DNA of 64,000 bases, from assembly GCA_963719345.1 (NCBI GenBank), contig CAVRCA010000004.1, forward strand, positions 124,001 to 188,000. The letters run 5' to 3'. Positions 63,335 through 64,000 of this stretch are shown here, piece after piece. This DNA comes from CAVRCA01 sp963719345. GTDB lineage: Bacteria; Pseudomonadota; Alphaproteobacteria; Acetobacterales; Acetobacteraceae. Below the pieces are notes generated by a model. It worked only from the letters and a program-made list of their open reading frames with translations, was not told the origin of the DNA and ran no database searches. The translations under genes were made by a program, and so were the position numbers. Each line of letters starts with the position of its first letter. Position 1 is the stretch's first letter.

Positions 63335-64000
63335 TGTGATCTGACGGTCACCCCAAAATCGGTGGGGTTGGAGGCCGGGGCGCGGAGCCCATGCGAAGCG
63401 CAGCGCCCCGGCCGGTGCCACTGGAGAGACCGTCATGACGATGACCGAGCGCAAGGTGATCAAGGCGAAGGTGGGCCTGCTGGAACTGGCCAAGCAGTTG
63501 GGCAGCGTGACGCAGGCCTGCCGCGTCATGGGCTACAGCCGGGACAGCTTCTATCGCTTCCGAGATCTCTACGAGAAGGGCGGCGACCTGGCGCTGGCCG
63601 AGATCACCCGGTCCAAGCCCAACCTGAGGAATCGCGTCTCGCCGGAGGTGGAGGCTGCTGTGGCGGCGATGGCCATCGAAGAACCTGCCTGGGGCCAAGC
63701 CCGTGCCGCCAACGAACTGAAGAAGCGGGGCACCGACGTCTCCGCCTTTGGCGTTCGCTCCATCTGGCTGCGCCACGATCTCGAGACGATGAAGAAGCGG
63801 CTGAAAGCGCTGGAAGCCAAGGTCGCCCAGGACGGCGACGTGCTCACCGAAAGCCAGCTGGTCGCGCTGGAGAAGGCCAAGGTCGAGAAGGAGGCCCACG
63901 GCGAGTTCGACAGCGAGCATCCAGGCTACTGCCTGGCACAGGACACCTTCTACGTCGGCACGCTGAAAGGCGTCGGGCGGGTCTACCAGCAGACGGTGAT
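63335..64000 (+). mobile_element. IS481-family insertion sequence, left part
   Basis: The element appears to begin at TGTGATCTGACGGTCACC, a left end of the kind expected for IS481-family elements, and carries a transposase from 63435 that runs off the window. The right end and any target duplication lie outside. It is inserted between glpR and whatever lies to the right, close to the putative glpR promoter. Confidence 0.72.
63435..64000 (+). CDS. IS481-family transposase, N-terminal part
   Basis: The first 188 residues are seen. The start (MTMTERKVIKAKVGLLELAK) and the helix-turn-helix with TQACRVMGYSRDSFYRFRDL are typical of IS481 transposases, followed by AAVAAMAIEEPAWGQARAAN, the LRHDLETMKKRLKALEAK helix, HPGYCLAQDTFYVGTLKGVG and the start of the DDE domain (first catalytic Asp in AQDTFY). 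It is cut by the window edge. No stop or shift occurs in the visible part, so it may be active. Confidence 0.85.
   Translation, partial: MTMTERKVIKAKVGLLELAKQLGSVTQACRVMGYSRDSFYRFRDLYEKGGDLALAEITRSKPNLRNRVSPEVEAAVAAMAIEEPAWGQARAANELKKRGTDVSAFGVRSIWLRHDLETMKKRLKALEAKVAQDGDVLTESQLVALEKAKVEKEAHGEFDSEHPGYCLAQDTFYVGTLKGVGRVYQQTV

Noticed and set aside
1..64000. CRISPR arrays, rRNA or tRNA genes
   Set aside because: No regularly spaced repeats and no recognisable RNA gene were seen; intergenic gaps are mostly too short.

Overview
The window is a stretch of a high-GC chromosome (or large replicon) whose gene content fits an alphaproteobacterium, most likely a Rhodospirillales/Acetobacteraceae-type soil bacterium. 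That placement is inferred from the red-type (form IC) RuBisCO cluster with CbbX, the tad pilus genes, the many SDR and luciferase-like catabolic enzymes and an IS481 element; no rRNA or tRNA gene is present to confirm it. Coding density is very high, and no gene-free stretch reaches 300 bases.

Layout. 1-2.7 kb: end of a tad/Flp pilus locus (TadD tail, TadG-like, and an unusual double TadE protein). 2.9-7.4 kb: phenylacetyl-CoA epoxygenase operon paaABCD-E, interrupted between paaD and paaE by an AT-richer DUF4145 gene. 7.4-10.8 kb: pcaHG (protocatechuate 3,4-dioxygenase) followed by two paralogous amidohydrolase-2 enzymes. 10.9-19.5 kb: a fused CydDC-like ABC exporter, a quinone reductase, an FmdB-SDR pair, and an aldo/keto reductase divergent from a LysR regulator that is followed by an SDR. 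19.6-28.5 kb: a catabolic cluster of three luciferase-like monooxygenases, SDRs, an MFS carrier, a NIPSNAP protein, an alpha/beta hydrolase, an NTF2-like protein and a beta-hydroxyacid dehydrogenase, closed by a strong terminator. 29.4-41.8 kb: two converging catabolic operons (acyl-CoA ligase, cyclase, CoA-transferase, two thiolase-like proteins, a DUF35 protein; facing a cupin dioxygenase, TauD-type dioxygenase, amidohydrolase and ABC substrate-binding protein) with a divergent TetR regulator. Most genes here are frameshifted. 42.0-47.8 kb: Calvin-cycle operon cbbLSXFP with divergent cbbR. 47.9-52.3 kb: a D-aminoacylase plus G3E GTPase pair, a LysR gene and an OsmC gene. 52.4-63.2 kb: a glycerol/glycoside operon (glpR, glpD, glpK, ABC sugar importer, GH31 glycosidase). 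63.3 kb to the end: an IS481-family element cut by the window edge.

How it works together. The paa, pca, cupin and CoA-ligase modules point to a bacterium that degrades aromatic and related soil carbon, with carbon fixation as an alternative lifestyle. The 52-63 kb operon is coherent: import of a glycoside, hydrolysis by GH31, then glycerol phosphorylation and oxidation.

Two points deserve caution or attention. First, many genes (29.4-40 kb, cbbR, the GH31 and ABC ATPase genes, glpD) carry frameshifts. Every gene with one clear shift has length 3n+1, which suggests single-base insertions, so sequence error must be considered before calling true pseudogenes. Second, the cbbF product lacks several acidic metal ligands expected in class I fructose-1,6-bisphosphatases although its frame is intact.
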